Source of the DNA: an uncultured Collinsella sp.
GTDB taxonomy: Bacteria > Actinomycetota > Coriobacteriia > Coriobacteriales > Coriobacteriaceae
Length of the DNA: 7,201 bases
Direction of reading: 5' to 3'
Assembly (NCBI GenBank): GCA_900752475.1
Contig: CAADVJ010000148.1
Location: 1-7,201 of the forward strand
Part shown: positions 6,133 through 7,201 of the stretch, piece by piece
Layout: every line of letters begins with the position of its first letter
Numbering within the stretch: the stretch's first letter is position 1
The notes under the pieces: model-generated
Seen by the model: only the letters and a program-made list of their open reading frames with translations
What the model was told of the DNA's origin: nothing
Databases searched by the model: none
Made by a program: the position numbers and the translations under genes

Positions 6133-6299
6133 ATAACCTCGCGGTCCTTGTAGAAACCGCAGCTGGGGCACACGTGGTGCGGAAGCTTGACAGCGCCGCA
6201 ACGGGGGCACGTGGACTGAGCCGCAGACGAGATCTTCATGTTGGCGGAACGACGGGTGTGAGTGCGGATACGACCCTGCTTTTGTTTAGGTACGGGCAT
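6120..6299 (-). CDS. rpmF: 50S ribosomal protein L32
   Basis: L32 is a small protein of the large ribosomal subunit. The 59-residue product starts MPVPKQKQGRIRTHTRRS, a variant of the family opening MAVPKRKxSxSRR. It carries two CxxC pairs, C31/C34 (CPRC) and C44/C47 (CPSC), joined by the typical LPHHVC stretch, so this is the zinc-binding form of the protein. It ends FYKDREVIVTE, matching the usual YYKGREVV end. The ATG at 6299 has AAGGAAGG upstream with about 5 bases of spacing. yceD lies 64 bases upstream, the near-universal yceD-rpmF pairing, and plsX follows 87 bases downstream. The gene is short and easily missed by length cut-offs. Confidence 0.97.
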   Translation of the reverse strand: MPVPKQKQGRIRTHTRRSANMKISSAAQSTCPRCGAVKLPHHVCPSCGFYKDREVIVTE

Positions 6300-6363
6300 A
6301 GTGACCTTCCTTATGAACTATCCAGTGTGGCGATTACGCGCAAGTAGCGATACTACCACAGTT

Positions 6364-6918
6364 TTACTCATCAAGCTTGAGATTCTTCAATGCTGCAAAT
6401 GGATTTTCCGTGGCAGCGGCCCATTCTGCCTCTGCCTGGGCGGCGCAATCGCATTGCTCGACGTTGAGATTGCAACCGCATGTGGGGCACAGACCGCGGC
6501 AATCGGGCTTGCAGAGCACCACAAACGGAGTGTCCATGACGACCGCGTCGTTGATGGGCTCACCCAGATCGACGATGCGGTCCTCACACAGGAGCTCGTA
6601 GCCGTCCTCGTAGGCCTCGGGATCCTCGGGCTCCTCAAAGAGGTAGAACTCCTCGATCTCGCCGGCGATATCAAACGAGGCGGGCTCCAGGCAACGGTCG
6701 CACTCGCCGGTGGCGTGCGCGCGGACCATGCCCGTGAGCAAGACACCGGTACCGGCATTGGTAAAGACAACGTCGTAGTCGATGCCGTCCTGAAGCTGGT
6801 ACTCCTTCTCGCCCACCGTGTAGGTGGCGACATCGACCTTACCGGTCAGCGGATATGAATCTCCAGGAAACACGAGCTGCTCGGAAAGATCGACGGTAAC
6901 GCTCGGAAACTCAGCCAT
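6364..6918 (-). CDS. yceD: YceD/DUF177 family 23S rRNA accumulation protein
   Basis: Family members (YceD in E. coli) are linked to 23S rRNA accumulation and normally precede rpmF, as here. The protein has 184 residues. It shows the first family motif with a Cys pair at C73/C76 (ATGECDRCLEP), an acidic linker at about 85-120, and a C-terminal cysteine cluster LCKPDCRGLCPTCGCNLN (C136, C140, C144, C147, C149) followed by CDC (C156, C158), probably a metal site. The end ENPFAALKNLKLDE matches the DPR/F-x-AAL-K-L tail of the family. The start was set at 6918 rather than at an upstream in-frame ATG because the family N-terminus begins there. Its ATG overlaps the stop of the preceding gene (TAATG), which indicates translational coupling; no strong Shine-Dalgarno is visible. 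The biochemical role remains unproven for this family. Confidence 0.92.
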   Translation of the reverse strand: MAEFPSVTVDLSEQLVFPGDSYPLTGKVDVATYTVGEKEYQLQDGIDYDVVFTNAGTGVLLTGMVRAHATGECDRCLEPASFDIAGEIEEFYLFEEPEDPEAYEDGYELLCEDRIVDLGEPINDAVVMDTPFVVLCKPDCRGLCPTCGCNLNVEQCDCAAQAEAEWAAATENPFAALKNLKLDE

Positions 6919-7201
6919 TACCACTGACCATTCTGTTGGGCGGCACCCTCGTTGAGCTGCTGACGGCAACGGGTAACGGTGCCAGTCAGGCTCTTGAGGT
7001 TCTCCTCCAGGTGCGTAAAGACCTGCTCCGCGTAGTCCTCGGCAGCATAACGCGTCTCGCGCTCGTACTGCTGGGCACGATCGCGGATGTCGTCGGCCTG
7101 CTGCTGCGCAAGGCGGACGATCTCCTGCTCACCGGCAATGGTGAGGGCCTGCTGCTGAGCGTCGGCGATGATGGAATCAGCCTGAGCGGCGGGGGGAGGC
7201 A
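6918..7201 (-). CDS. C-terminal fragment of a coiled-coil protein (DivIVA / ATP-synthase-b-like)
   Basis: The last 93 codons of a gene enter from the right edge and end with TAA at 6918-6920. The visible part is Gln-, Glu- and Ala-rich and highly helical (for example AQQQADDIRDRAQQYERET), then YAEQVFTHLEENLKSLTGTV, and ends with a polar tail finishing in NGQW. It has no membrane segment and one Cys. From memory, actinobacterial genes preceding yceD-rpmF often encode coiled-coil proteins annotated as DivIVA-domain or ATPase-like, and the YAxxVxxxLE segment fits. The DivIVA N-terminal domain would be outside the window, so the family call is tentative. The stop codon overlaps the yceD ATG by one base, so the two genes are probably co-translated. 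Confidence 0.75.
   Translation of the reverse strand, partial: PPPAAQADSIIADAQQQALTIAGEQEIVRLAQQQADDIRDRAQQYERETRYAAEDYAEQVFTHLEENLKSLTGTVTRCRQQLNEGAAQQNGQW

Noticed and set aside
5496..6347. A 283-codon open frame on the plus strand across plsX and rpmF
   Set aside because: It runs antisense through two well-supported genes and their gap, and has no recognisable domain.
6300..6363. TGGTAGTAT (6350-6358, minus strand) as an extended -10 promoter for rpmF in the yceD-rpmF gap
   Set aside because: Only four of six hexamer positions match and no -35 is seen in the yceD end. Read-through from yceD is sufficient.
7097..7160. Repeated ctgctgctg triplets near the right edge as a repeat element
   Set aside because: They encode Gln-Gln-Gln in the reading frame of the coiled-coil protein and are explained by its composition.

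Overview
The window is a dense, entirely minus-strand housekeeping cluster, read from the right edge to the left: C-terminal fragment of a coiled-coil (DivIVA/ATP-synthase-b-like) protein, yceD (DUF177), rpmF (ribosomal protein L32), plsX, acpP, rnc, smc, and the N-terminal part of ftsY. All genes point the same way and the gaps are 0 to 124 bases. The sequence is GC-rich with strongly GC-biased third positions, which produces very long antisense shadow reading frames. Gene order plus protein style suggest a high-GC Gram-positive, most likely an actinobacterium of the class Coriobacteriia (Collinsella-like). The organism call is an inference from memory of the families and was not searched.

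Layout. Right third (about 6033-7201): coiled-coil protein end and yceD joined by a stop/start overlap (TAATG), then rpmF. Between rpmF and plsX there is an 87-base gap holding three stacked inverted repeats, one of which looks like an intrinsic terminator or attenuator ending about 20 bases before the plsX start. Centre (4646-6032): plsX and acpP, the phospholipid/fatty-acid pair, separated by 124 bases with a perfect 22-bp palindrome followed by a T-rich tract. Left (1-4642): rnc, smc and ftsY, packed with gaps of 3, 10 and -1 bases. rnc starts with TTG and smc with GTG, each supported by a Shine-Dalgarno sequence.

How the genes fit together: YceD and L32 belong to ribosome (23S rRNA/50S) biogenesis. 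PlsX makes acyl-phosphate from acyl-ACP, and AcpP is its acyl carrier. RNase III processes rRNA and double-stranded RNA. SMC condenses chromosomes and FtsY is the SRP receptor. This is a growth-linked cluster whose two intergenic hairpins could set the relative output of its three blocks.

I found no mobile element, CRISPR array, RNA gene or novel defence-like system. The observations most worth checking are two Asp-to-Asn changes at normally conserved active-site positions (RNase III N120; AcpP N37 just before the phosphopantetheine serine) and the structured intergenic regions around plsX.
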